This document shows, piece after piece, positions 34,300 through 42,385 of a DNA stretch of 64,000 nt (positions are counted from its first letter, which is position 1; every line of letters begins with the position of its first letter). The translations under genes were made by a program, and so were the position numbers. Source of the stretch: Streptomyces sp. NBC_00083. GTDB taxonomy: Bacteria; Actinomycetota; Actinomycetes; Streptomycetales; Streptomycetaceae. Under the pieces are notes generated by a model. That model saw only the letters and a list, made by a program, of their open reading frames with translations, did not search any database and was not told where the DNA came from. The DNA is taken from contig NZ_JAPELY010000003.1 in the NCBI RefSeq assembly GCF_026343295.1, positions 1,054,001-1,118,000 of the forward strand. Reading direction: 5' to 3'.

Positions 34300-35283
34300 A
34301 TGAAATACCGCGCACTGGGCACCCAGGGCCTGACCGTCAGCGGCCAGGGTCTGGGATGCATGGGCATGAGCGCCTTCTACGGCGCCACGGACGAGGCCGA
34401 GTCCCTCGCCACGCTCGACCGGGCCCTGGAGCTGGGCGTCACGATGCTGGACACGGCCGAGAGCTACGGTCCCTTCCGCAACGAGCAGCTGCTCGGCAAG
34501 GCCCTGGCGGGCCGCAGGGACCGGGTCGTCCTCGCCACCAAGACCGGCATCGAGATCACCGACGACGGTGAGCCGCGTGGCCACAACGGCCGCCCCGCAT
34601 ACATCCGCCACTCGCTGGAGCGTTCGCTGCGCCACCTGCGCACGGACCACGTCGACCTCTACTACCTGCACCGTGTCGACCCGCAGGTCCCGATCGAGGA
34701 GACGGTCGGAGCCATGGGGGAGCTGGTCGCGGAGGGCAAGGTCAAGGCCATCGGACTGAGTGAGGCGGCGCCCGCCACCATCCGTCGCGCCCACGCCGTC
34801 CATCCCGTCTCGGCCGTACAGACGGAGTACTCGCTCTTCGAGCGGGGCGTCGAACGTGACGGCGTCGTCGACACACTGAACGACCTGGGTATCGGCCTGG
34901 TCGCGTACTCCCCGCTGGGCCGAGGCTTCCTCTCGGGCGCGATCACCAGCCCCGAGGACTTCGCCGCGGACGACTTCCGACGCACCGACCCCCGCTTCCA
35001 GGGCCGCAATTTCGCGCGCAACCTCGATGTCGTCCGCGAGGTCGGACGGCTCGCGGAGGCCAAGGGAGTCACCGCCTCGCAGCTCGCCCTGGCGTGGGTC
35101 ATGCACCAGGGAGCCGTGCCGATCCCGGGCACGAAGCGCCGCCGCTACCTCGAGGAGAACGTCGCGGCCACGGAGATCACCGTCACCGCCGAGGACCTAG
35201 CGGCGATCGAGGCCGTCGCCCCACAGGGCATCGCAGCGGGCGACCGCTATGCCCCCGAGCTCATGTCCACGCTCAACGGCTGA
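34300..35283 (+). CDS. Aldo/keto reductase
   Basis: 327 aa from ATG 34300, with GCAGGAGC eight bases upstream. TIM-barrel reductase with LDTAESYG (catalytic Tyr), LATKTG (Lys) and DLYYLHRVD (His), then GLVAYSPLGRGFL and IPGTKRRRYLEENVAA for the NADP(H) site. The GCMGMSAFYG N-terminus is of the YajO/AKR13-like group. Reduces unknown carbonyls; typical TetR-controlled stress reductase. Confidence 0.94.
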   Translation: MKYRALGTQGLTVSGQGLGCMGMSAFYGATDEAESLATLDRALELGVTMLDTAESYGPFRNEQLLGKALAGRRDRVVLATKTGIEITDDGEPRGHNGRPAYIRHSLERSLRHLRTDHVDLYYLHRVDPQVPIEETVGAMGELVAEGKVKAIGLSEAAPATIRRAHAVHPVSAVQTEYSLFERGVERDGVVDTLNDLGIGLVAYSPLGRGFLSGAITSPEDFAADDFRRTDPRFQGRNFARNLDVVREVGRLAEAKGVTASQLALAWVMHQGAVPIPGTKRRRYLEENVAATEITVTAEDLAAIEAVAPQGIAAGDRYAPELMSTLNG

Positions 35284-35294
35284 CACCGCCGCCG

Positions 35295-35475
35295 CGGCCG
35301 TTTCGCCGGGGCGAGGCGTCCTTCGTCGACCATCGACTGCACGAGGGTGTGGTCGTGCGTGATCTGACACGGGCTCCCCGTCGCGCAGCAGATAGACGCG
35401 GGGATCGCCGATGTGGACGAGAGCCAGCTGCGAGCCGGTCCACAGCATGGCGGTGGGCGTCTTGGCCGCCTCGCC
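35295..35475 (-). pseudogene. PP2C-type phosphatase remnant, frameshifted
   Basis: On the minus strand one frame reads LWTGSQLALVHIGDPRVYLLRDGEP (35372-35448) and a second frame continues QITHDHTLVQSMVDEGRLAP (about 35301-35365). Together they match one continuous stretch of streptomycete PP2C Ser/Thr phosphatases, split by a frameshift near 35370. Start, metal-binding ends and the rest of the gene are absent. Confidence 0.75.
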
Positions 35476-35720
35476 GGGGAGGGGCTGTCATCGCGGGAAG
35501 CGCTGTCGCCGGAGACGACGCCGTGCATCCGCCCGCTTGGCCTACTCGATCGCGTCGTGGAGCAGAGGCAGAAGACTGCCGGCCGGGCGGGCGGGCGCTG
35601 AAGGCGCGGTGAGGCCAGGCGCGCCGCCCTCGGGTGCGGTGACACAACCCGAGCGGGTTAATAGATGGGCTAAATAATGGGGTAAGGGCCTGCTAGTGTC
35701 GCAGGCGGAGGTAGAGACAC
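35476..35720. other. Upstream region of tap, AT-rich island
   Basis: No gene. 35655-35685 is unusually AT-rich for this DNA (GGTTAATAGATGGGCTAAATAATGGGG). A short inverted repeat CCTGC-N7-GCAGG at 35689-35705 lies next to the GGAGG site of tap. Likely promoter and possible autoregulatory site for the tap helix-turn-helix. Confidence 0.5.
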
Positions 35721-38003
35721 ATGGCGTCCGAGGAAGAGCTGTTCGCGAACATCGACGCGTTGCTGGAGGCGGAGCCTGAGCTTCCGCTCCCGGTGGAGCG
35801 GGCCCGTTTGCGTGAAGCGGCCGGGATCACGCAGGGGCGCATGGCGAAGGCCCTGGGCGTGACCGAGCAGTCGGTGAAGAACTACGAGAACGGCCGCTCC
35901 GAGCCCCGGGGCGCCCGACTCGCCGCGTACCAGCGGCTGTTGAAGGGGTGGGCGGAGAAGTACCCGGCGCCCGGCCCCACTTCGGCGGTGCGAGGCGGCT
36001 CGGTTGCGCCGACTGTCGCGGTCGTACCAGGTGTCTCGGCCGAGCCCGGCACCTTGAGCCCCCCGGGTGGCTTGAGCGCCCCCGACGTCTCGGGCGCAGC
36101 CGCCCCGTTCGGCGCCCCCGGCGCCTCCCGCACCCCCGGCGCGCCCGGCACCGCCCCGGCCGGCGTGCCCCGACCGGCGCCGGAGGCCGTCAGTGGTCCG
36201 TCCGCGGTGCCGAAGCCGGCGGCGCCAGGCGCATCCGGCGAGTCCTCCGCATCCCGCGCCGTCGTGTCCCCGGTGCCGGCTGTCGCCCGTACCGTCCCGT
36301 CGCGGCGTACCTCCGTGGTGAGCAGGGCGGCCACGAAGCCGGCCGTCGACCCGCGCTTTCCGCACGGGCCCCTGGCCGTCCTCGACGGCGACGGCTGCGC
36401 CTACGGCGTCGACGGGATCGTGCTGGACTGTCCGGCCACCACTGTCGTGGAGTTGGTGGAGTGGACGCTGCGCGAAGCCGGCCTCGGCGCGCCCAAGCTG
36501 CACCGGCACGGCAAGGACGGCGACCCGCTCGTCGTGCTCACCGCCCCGGCCGCCGTGAAGCTCGGACTGCCGGAGGTTCTGGAGGACCGCCGCGGTCTGC
36601 GTCTGGGCGCGGACCACCCCGTCATCAAGCAGATCAGCAAGGCGAAGTGGCAGCTCACCCAGCGCGGATTCGGGCCGTGGGCGCGGGTCTACCGCAAGGC
36701 CCAGGGCGCGCAACGGCACTGCGTACAGCTCGCCGTCCTGCCCTGGGGCGCCCTCGACGACCGCTCCTGGCCCGGTGTTGCGGAGATGGACCCCGCTGAT
36801 GTCGCCCAAGTCCTCGGCATCTACGCCCAGCGCGTCATCACCCCCCGCGGCGGCACCGCGGTCAACGGCCTCGAGCTGATGACCGCGTTGCGCCCGCCCA
36901 CGCGCCCGGTGCGCGACCAGGAGACGGGCAACTGGGTCAGCGGGCCCAACCCCGGCAGTCTCGGGACGGAGCCGATGGACCCGGCACCGCCGGAGGGGCA
37001 GCCCGAACACCCCGCCGTCTTCAACTCCGGCTGGCGGGGCGGCTTCCTGCACGAGGAGGCGTACCAATGGGTGCGGTCGGTGGACCTGCTCACCGATGAG
37101 GAGTGCCACCTGCCGTTCGTGGTCGGCCTCGACCTCAACACCGCGTTCCTCGCGGCAGCCGCGCGGCTCACGGTCGGCCTCTCCGAGCCGGTGTACTTCG
37201 CCGGGCCCAGGTTCAACCCCAAGATCCCCGGGTCCTGGCTGGTCGACCTCAGCCATGTGGAGATCGACCCGCGCCTGCCGTCGCCGTTCACGCCGAGCGG
37301 CGAGCGCCCCACGGGGCCGGCCTGGTACCAGACGCACACCGTGGCGTACGCCCAGGAACTCGGCTTCAACGTCGAGCCGTTGGAGGCGTATCTGCGCCGC
37401 GAGACCGGCGCGTACCTGGACCCCTGGCACGACCGGCTCAGGTCCGCCTACGTCGACACCCTCGCCGACCTCGGCGTCACCAAGGAACTCTCGGACGTGG
37501 AGTTCCTCGCGGCGATGGAGCGCCACAAGGACATCGACCCGGCACTGACGGCCGTGCTCGCCGCGATCAAGGGCACCATCAAGGGCGGCATCGGCAAGCT
37601 CTTCGAGAACCCGCAGGGCAAGGGCTACAAGGCGGGCGATCCGTGGCCCGCGATGCTGCGTCCCACGTGGCGCCCCGACATCCGCGCCGCCGTCATCAGC
37701 AAGGCGCGGGTCAACATGCACCGCAAGCTGGTGAACATGGCGAAGATGACGGGGCTGTACCCGCTGGCGGTGCTGTCCGACTGCGTCGTCTACCCCTCGC
37801 CGGGCCCCGGCCCGCTGGACTTTTTGCCGTACGCGGCCTCGGGCAAGCCGCAACCGGGCGGGTTCCGCCTCGGCCCCTCGCCGGGCCTGGCGAAGCTGGA
37901 GGGCGTTCAGTCGCTGCTGTGGGCGGTCGACCTCATGGAGAAGGGGCTGAACCCGGCCCGGCACATCAAGGGCGGCGACGCCGTCCTGGACGAGGGGGAG
38001 TAG
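35721..38003 (+). CDS. tap: Telomere-associated protein Tap
   Basis: 760 aa, close to the usual ~740. N-terminal XRE helix-turn-helix (RLREAAGITQGRMAKALGVTEQSVKNYENGRSEP, about residues 30-65). A long Pro/Ala/Ser-rich linker (~75-210) follows, then a large conserved C-terminal part with HGPLAVLDGDGCAYGVDG, LPFVVGLDLNTAFLAAA, LPYAASGKPQPGGFRLG and HIKGGDAVLDEGE at the end. In Streptomyces, Tap binds the folded 3' telomere overhang and recruits terminal protein for end patching. GGAGG is placed ten bases before the ATG. tpg follows after three bases. Confidence 0.93.
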   Translation: MASEEELFANIDALLEAEPELPLPVERARLREAAGITQGRMAKALGVTEQSVKNYENGRSEPRGARLAAYQRLLKGWAEKYPAPGPTSAVRGGSVAPTVAVVPGVSAEPGTLSPPGGLSAPDVSGAAAPFGAPGASRTPGAPGTAPAGVPRPAPEAVSGPSAVPKPAAPGASGESSASRAVVSPVPAVARTVPSRRTSVVSRAATKPAVDPRFPHGPLAVLDGDGCAYGVDGIVLDCPATTVVELVEWTLREAGLGAPKLHRHGKDGDPLVVLTAPAAVKLGLPEVLEDRRGLRLGADHPVIKQISKAKWQLTQRGFGPWARVYRKAQGAQRHCVQLAVLPWGALDDRSWPGVAEMDPADVAQVLGIYAQRVITPRGGTAVNGLELMTALRPPTRPVRDQETGNWVSGPNPGSLGTEPMDPAPPEGQPEHPAVFNSGWRGGFLHEEAYQWVRSVDLLTDEECHLPFVVGLDLNTAFLAAAARLTVGLSEPVYFAGPRFNPKIPGSWLVDLSHVEIDPRLPSPFTPSGERPTGPAWYQTHTVAYAQELGFNVEPLEAYLRRETGAYLDPWHDRLRSAYVDTLADLGVTKELSDVEFLAAMERHKDIDPALTAVLAAIKGTIKGGIGKLFENPQGKGYKAGDPWPAMLRPTWRPDIRAAVISKARVNMHRKLVNMAKMTGLYPLAVLSDCVVYPSPGPGPLDFLPYAASGKPQPGGFRLGPSPGLAKLEGVQSLLWAVDLMEKGLNPARHIKGGDAVLDEGE

Positions 38004-38006
38004 GCC

Positions 38007-38564
38007 GTGGGGGAGATCGAGGACGCGATCGAACGCGCCGACCGGGAGGCGTTCACGCGCGAGCCGCCGAAAACGCTGAAGGGCCAAGTCGGTTACCTGA
38101 TCAAGCAGTTGGGCAGCGCGAAGGCGGTCGCGCAGGAGATCGGCGTCACCGCCGACTCCGTCAACCGCTACCGCCGCGGTGCGCGCAGACACGCCCGCGC
38201 CGACGTCGCGGCGAAGATCGACGAGGCGGTACGAGCCCGCTGGCAGCCGTTGGTGCGCAAGCGCCGCCGACGGCAAGCGGCGGCCACCGGCGGAATCACC
38301 GTGGAGACGCGGGCCCGTTTCGGCTACACGGCGCCGGTCGGCACCACCGACGACGGCCGCTTCCGCCGCCTCACCGTGCACCTCCCCCCGGCCTACGCGC
38401 AGCGCCTCTTCGACGCACGCGCCGCCGGCGCCGGCGACCGGGAAATGCGCGGGATCATCGCCGAGGGGTTCAAGGACATCTACTTCCAGGACGGCGGGGG
38501 CCGCGCGCCGGGCCTCTCCGACGTGGAGATCAACGACATCGACTACCTCGACCTGGATTTCTGA
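38007..38564 (+). CDS. tpg: Telomere terminal protein Tpg
   Basis: 185 aa from GTG, exactly the length of known chromosomal Tpg proteins. A helix-turn-helix region KAVAQEIGVTADSVNRYRRGARR (about residues 40-60), a very basic stretch VRKRRRRQ near 85-92, then HLPPAYAQRLFDARAAGAGDREMRG and the acidic end DVEINDIDYLDLDF. Tpg becomes covalently joined to the 5' ends of linear replicons and primes end synthesis. It starts three bases after tap, so the two are translationally linked. Confidence 0.95.
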   Translation: MGEIEDAIERADREAFTREPPKTLKGQVGYLIKQLGSAKAVAQEIGVTADSVNRYRRGARRHARADVAAKIDEAVRARWQPLVRKRRRRQAAATGGITVETRARFGYTAPVGTTDDGRFRRLTVHLPPAYAQRLFDARAAGAGDREMRGIIAEGFKDIYFQDGGGRAPGLSDVEINDIDYLDLDF

Positions 38565-38693
38565 GCCGCGGACAATCGCGGCATCGGATGTGCCCGTCCG
38601 GTCAGCACATGCTGTCCGCCCGTACCTTGCGCCAGCGGCTCCCTGTCGCGTATTCAGGGAAGTTGACGATCTCGCGCCAGCAGAGGGGCTCCC

Positions 38694-40022
38694 GTGCACG
38701 ATCAGGAGAAGGCCGGCTCCCACGCCGGAGCGGGCAACAGCCGTATGCCTGCCCGTCGGCCCGCATCCGCTCCGCCTGCGGAGCACGGGCTGCTCGGCCT
38801 GCAGGCTTCTGCGGGCAACGCCGCGGTCGTCCAGATGCTCCGCGGCGCCGACCACACCTGGGCCCGGGAACAGCACGAGCACGGCGCCGGCTGCGGCCAC
38901 CAGGAGATCGCGTCCTCGCCCGCACCGGTGCAGCGTTCCGCCGTCCACGACGTGCTCCGCAGCGCCGGAAAGCCCCTCGGTGAGCCAGTGCGCCAGGAAA
39001 TGGAGGCTCGGCTCGGCGCGGACTTCTCCGACGTGCGCGTCCACGACGACAGCGCCGCCCGTGCGTCGGCCACCGAGGTGGGCGCACGCGCCTACACGTC
39101 CGGCAGCCATGTCGTCGTCGGCGCCGACGGTGGGGACAAGCACACCCTCGCTCATGAATTGACCCATGTCATCCAGCAGCGTCAGGGCCCTGTGGCCGGT
39201 ACGGACATGGGCAACGGACTCCGCGTCTCCGACGCTTCCGACAGGTTCGAACGCGCCGCGGAGGTCAACGCGCAGCGCGTCATGCAGGCACCGCTCGATG
39301 TGCAAACTGCCGCGGGGCCACGGACTGCCCCGGCCACCGGTGCCGCCCACGAGGGTCGCGACGGCCCGTTCGCCGTACAGACCGCGCCCGCCAACGGGAA
39401 GAGCGCTCCGCCGCGCGTACCGAAAAAGCCCGAGAACCTGAGGGCCGGCGGGGCCACGCAGACCTCCGGCGCCGACCGGACCGACTCGGCCGGGCATACG
39501 TCGGCCGCTGCGGAGCCCGAGCAGGCACAGTCCGACGCCCCCACGCACGGGTACACGCTCGCCGGATCGGCCGGCCTGGTCTTCTTCCGGGCCGATGGGC
39601 GCACTCCCGACGTCATCCGGCAGGCGAACGGGATGAGGTCCCGCAACAGCACGTCCGTCGCGACCGAACTCGCCCTGTTCCTCGAGGATCCGATCGCCTA
39701 CGCCCGAGCCCATGTCAGCAGCCCCAAGCCGACCTTGGTCTCCACGGCGCTGGACGAGGACTGCGGCGGATACGCCAGCAACGACCGGCACCTCTACCAG
39801 ATCCAGGTCAGCGGCTGGCACAGATTCGCCGCGCCGCCCGCACGGAGCAAGATCCTGACCAAGCCGACGGTCTACGCCAACAGCACGTCCCTGGAGACCG
39901 CGACAGCGGCCGTCATCGGTCCCGTCGGCCCCACCCAGGAGATGGACTTCATCGGGGGAATCCCCCTGGCGGCCATCACCGGCTGCCGCCGGCCGGGGGA
40001 GAGCGGCTTCAGCGCGCTCTGA
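38694..40022 (+). CDS. DUF4157 protein with putative ADP-ribosyltransferase toxin domain
   Basis: 442 aa from GTG with GAGGGG upstream. Residues ~90-165 are a DUF4157 domain: LGADFSDVRVHDDSAA, ARAYTSGSHVVVG and AHELTHVIQQ (HELTH at 154-158), a zincin-like domain known from effectors of extracellular contractile injection systems. A disordered linker (~200-285) leads to a C-terminal domain: LVFFRADGRTPDVIRQANG (Arg 299), TLVSTALDED (Ser350-Thr351), RHLYQIQVSG and PTQEMDFIGGIPLAAI (Glu416). R, ST and E in that order, with GGIP after the Glu, is the pattern of cholera-toxin/pierisin-like ADP-ribosyltransferases. No signal peptide and no injection-system genes in the window. Toxin role is inferred. 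Confidence 0.78.
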   Translation: MHDQEKAGSHAGAGNSRMPARRPASAPPAEHGLLGLQASAGNAAVVQMLRGADHTWAREQHEHGAGCGHQEIASSPAPVQRSAVHDVLRSAGKPLGEPVRQEMEARLGADFSDVRVHDDSAARASATEVGARAYTSGSHVVVGADGGDKHTLAHELTHVIQQRQGPVAGTDMGNGLRVSDASDRFERAAEVNAQRVMQAPLDVQTAAGPRTAPATGAAHEGRDGPFAVQTAPANGKSAPPRVPKKPENLRAGGATQTSGADRTDSAGHTSAAAEPEQAQSDAPTHGYTLAGSAGLVFFRADGRTPDVIRQANGMRSRNSTSVATELALFLEDPIAYARAHVSSPKPTLVSTALDEDCGGYASNDRHLYQIQVSGWHRFAAPPARSKILTKPTVYANSTSLETATAAVIGPVGPTQEMDFIGGIPLAAITGCRRPGESGFSAL

Positions 40023-40172
40023 CGCCGGCGACGGGGAGTGCCTGCCCCGGGGGTGGGCCCGTCACTGCCCCCGTCATGCCCCCGCCGCCCTCAGCAGACG
40101 AGCGTTCCTGGGAGAACCCGCGCGCCGGCTCCACGCGTGCTGAAGCAGAGGGCACCGTGAGCATCCGGGGCG

Positions 40173-40751
40173 TCAGAGCGCGGCCAGCCGGTCCACCAGC
40201 AGGTTCAGCCTCTGCTCCGTGTCCTCCGGAGGCAGCCGGCCCGCCCTGGTCAGGGTCGCGAGGCCGTGCAGGGATGCCCAGAACACCTCGGTGAACAGCC
40301 CGGGGTGGACGCCTTCCCCCGCCACCTCGCCGAGGCACTCGAGCAGCGCGGCGAACGCGTCCTTGAGCGGTTCCGGGGTGTCCTCGCGCGCGTACGCAAG
40401 GCCGCCGTCGAGCTGGAACAGGGCGTCGTAGACCGCGGGGTTGCGTGCGGCGAAGTCGAGGTAGCCGCGCGCCAGGACGGTGACCCGGGCTCGGGGCCCG
40501 TCCGCGTCGGCGGCCGCCGCTCGCAGGGCCGCGGCCATCTCGGCGGCGCCTTCCAGGGCGACCGCGCCGATGATCTCGCGCTTGCCGCGGAAATGGCTGT
40601 AGAGGACGGGCTGGCTGTACTCGATGCGCTCGGCGAGCCGCCGGGTGGTGACCGCGTCCCAGCCCTGCTGCTCGGCGAGTTCGCGGGCCGTGGCCACGAT
40701 GAGGCGCTCACGGTCCGCCCGTTCGCGCTGCTTGCGTTCCTGTACCGACAT
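40173..40751 (-). CDS. TetR family regulator (controls DUF1772 gene)
   Basis: 192 aa. Helix-turn-helix at about residues 15-58 (RLIVATARELAEQQGWDAVTTRRLAERIEYSQPVLYSHFRGKREII); the C-terminal part resembles the TetR_C/WHG group (FWASLHGLATLTRAGRLP). Divergent from a DUF1772 membrane protein, with two CTAGC-N3-GCTAG palindromes between. Confidence 0.93.
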   Translation of the reverse strand: MSVQERKQRERADRERLIVATARELAEQQGWDAVTTRRLAERIEYSQPVLYSHFRGKREIIGAVALEGAAEMAAALRAAAADADGPRARVTVLARGYLDFAARNPAVYDALFQLDGGLAYAREDTPEPLKDAFAALLECLGEVAGEGVHPGLFTEVFWASLHGLATLTRAGRLPPEDTEQRLNLLVDRLAAL

Positions 40752-40760
40752 AGAGCGACC

Positions 40761-40824
40761 CTAGCACTGCTAGACAACCGAGCGGCAGTAGGTCTAGCGT
40801 TGACTCATCACCTAGCGGCGCTAG
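40761..40824. promoter_or_regulatory. Twin CTAGC-N3-GCTAG operators and promoter
   Basis: CTAGCACTGCTAG (40761-40773) and CTAGCGGCGCTAG (40812-40824), 51 bp apart, plus a half site CTAGC at 40794. TTGACT (40800-40805) and TAGATC (40822-40827) with a 16-base spacer make a plausible promoter for the DUF1772 gene that encloses the second site. Confidence 0.75.
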
Positions 40825-40841
40825 ATCCCGGAGGGGTCATC

Positions 40842-41288
40842 ATGCTCGACGCACTCAAGGTCCTCACCACCGTCGTCCTCGGAGTCATGGTGGGGGTGGA
40901 GTTCTCCGTCGCCTTCGTCATCAACCCGATCCTCAACGGACTCCCCGGCGACAACGGCCTGCGCGGCCGCACCCACGGAGCCCGCATGCTCGGCGCCGTG
41001 ATGCCGTTCTGGTACATCGGCTCGCTCGTGCTCAGCGCGGTCTGGGCGGTCGCCGGATGGCACCACCACGGTGCCGTCCTCGTCGTCACCGCCGCGGCGC
41101 TCCTGATCCTGAGCGTGATCATGTCGATCGCACTGCTCGTCCCGATCAACAACCAGAGCAAGGGGTGGACCACCGAGAACCTGCCCGAGGACTGGAAGGA
41201 GCAGATGGGCCGCTGGGACCGCTTCCACTACGTCCGCGTCGCCATCATCGTCGCCGCCTTCGCCGTGCTGGCCGCCGCGCTCGTCTGA
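40842..41288 (+). CDS. DUF1772 (anthrone-oxygenase-like) membrane protein
   Basis: 148 aa from ATG 40842, GGAGGGG seven bases upstream. Four membrane helices (LKVLTTVVLGVMVGVEFSVAF; GAVMPFWYIGSLVLSAVWAVAG; GAVLVVTAAALLILSVIMSIALLV; VAIIVAAFAVLAAALV). The VPINNQSKGW and DWKEQMGRWDRFHYVR motifs between helices 3 and 4 are typical of DUF1772. Some members oxidise anthrones; most are uncharacterised. TetR-controlled. Confidence 0.88.
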   Translation: MLDALKVLTTVVLGVMVGVEFSVAFVINPILNGLPGDNGLRGRTHGARMLGAVMPFWYIGSLVLSAVWAVAGWHHHGAVLVVTAAALLILSVIMSIALLVPINNQSKGWTTENLPEDWKEQMGRWDRFHYVRVAIIVAAFAVLAAALV

Positions 41289-41421
41289 ACCCCGCGGACG
41301 GGGCACGCGGAGCGAGCCCGCGGCCCGGCCCGCGCGCGGCGCGTCCGGCCGGGGCGGCCGCCGCCCCGGCAATTCCGTGGAACCCGACTCCGACCGATCC
41401 CGCTGCCCTCACACTGGCCGC

Positions 41422-41946
41422 ATGTCCGCGCTGTGGAGCCTGCTCGCCGCCCCCGCCGGGGCCGCCGTGACGACCCTGCTCGGTGTCTTCGCCGGAAGCG
41501 CGGTCAGCAGGAGGACACAGGACCGGCACTGGGCCCGGGAGCAGCTGACGGCAGCGTGCGTACGCGTGCTGCGCGAGTCGTCCGGGCTGCTCGTGAGCCT
41601 GAGCGAGGCGGAAACGGCTCGTCCGCGCTCCATCCCCCAAGGCGTCGTCCGCCGGACCGCCATCGACTGGCGGCCGTGGAACGAGGCCCTCAGCATGGTG
41701 AACCTCGTCGCCGACCCGGACATCACGGAAGCCGCACATGCTCTGGACGAACAGATGTGGCGGCTCCACACCAAGATCAAGCGTGGCCTGACCCCCGAGG
41801 AGGAGTGGTTGGTGCTGCGGTCGTATGTGGAGTCGGCGCAGAACGACTTCATCGTCACCGCGCGCCGCCGGCTCTCACCCGCCGGAGGTACGCTGCGCCG
41901 CTTCTCCGGGCGGCCGGCCCCCGATGATCCGGTGTGGACCGAGTGA
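41422..41946 (+). CDS. Hypothetical protein with N-terminal membrane helix
   Basis: 174 aa from ATG 41422. The first ~28 residues are hydrophobic (LWSLLAAPAGAAVTTLLGVFAGSAV), then a helical cytoplasmic part starting RRTQDRHWAREQLTAACVRVL with conserved-looking WRPWNEALSMVNLVAD and EEEWLVLRSYVESAQNDFIVTARRR. The layout (one anchor plus helical bundle) is common in actinomycete proteins of unknown role. Not recognised. Confidence 0.7.
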   Translation: MSALWSLLAAPAGAAVTTLLGVFAGSAVSRRTQDRHWAREQLTAACVRVLRESSGLLVSLSEAETARPRSIPQGVVRRTAIDWRPWNEALSMVNLVADPDITEAAHALDEQMWRLHTKIKRGLTPEEEWLVLRSYVESAQNDFIVTARRRLSPAGGTLRRFSGRPAPDDPVWTE

Positions 41947-42102
41947 CCGCTCCCCGCGCTCGAGGCCGCCCCGCGGGCGAACGGGACCCGCGGCCGAGCG
42001 AAGCTGCACGCCACCGCCCGGCCCCGCCCAGCCGTCGACGGCGATTGCACCGCCCGGCCCCCGCGCGCCGCACATGGGCGCCAGGGGCCGGGCCCGACGG
42101 GC

Positions 42103-42378
42103 TCAGCCCCGCCGGTTCTCGAAGCTCTGCCGCAGCGAGTCGAGGATGCCGGCGGCCTCGGGCAGGTCCGCCCCGCGGGCCCGGACCGCCGCCGCCCCCA
42201 GTCGGCCGAGGCCGTCGCCCTCGATCAGCGCGGCGAAGCGTACGGCTTCCGCGCGCGGAGCCTCGGCGTGCTCCCCGCCCCGCTCGTAGACGGTGATGGC
42301 GCTCTCCGCCTCCGGTTTCCCGGCGGGGCACGGGACCGGTGCCGATGGGGATGCCAGGGCGCCGGCTCGCACGACCAC
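42103..42378 (-). CDS. Small hypothetical protein after anti-sigma gene
   Basis: 91 aa from GTG, starting eight bases after the anti-sigma stop, so possibly the third gene of that operon. An Ala/Pro-rich start is followed by a helical part (RAEAVRFAALIEGDGLGRLGAAAV, then DLPEAAGILDSLRQSFENRRG). Not recognised. It may be the worn end of a longer gene. Confidence 0.4.
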   Translation of the reverse strand: MVVRAGALASPSAPVPCPAGKPEAESAITVYERGGEHAEAPRAEAVRFAALIEGDGLGRLGAAAVRARGADLPEAAGILDSLRQSFENRRG

Positions 42379-42385
42379 GTCCGTT

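Noticed and set aside
35670..39821. A 1383-codon open frame on the minus strand
   Set aside because: It lies antisense to tap, tpg and the DUF4157 gene, has no recognisable domain and no ribosome site; long antisense frames are usual in very GC-rich DNA.
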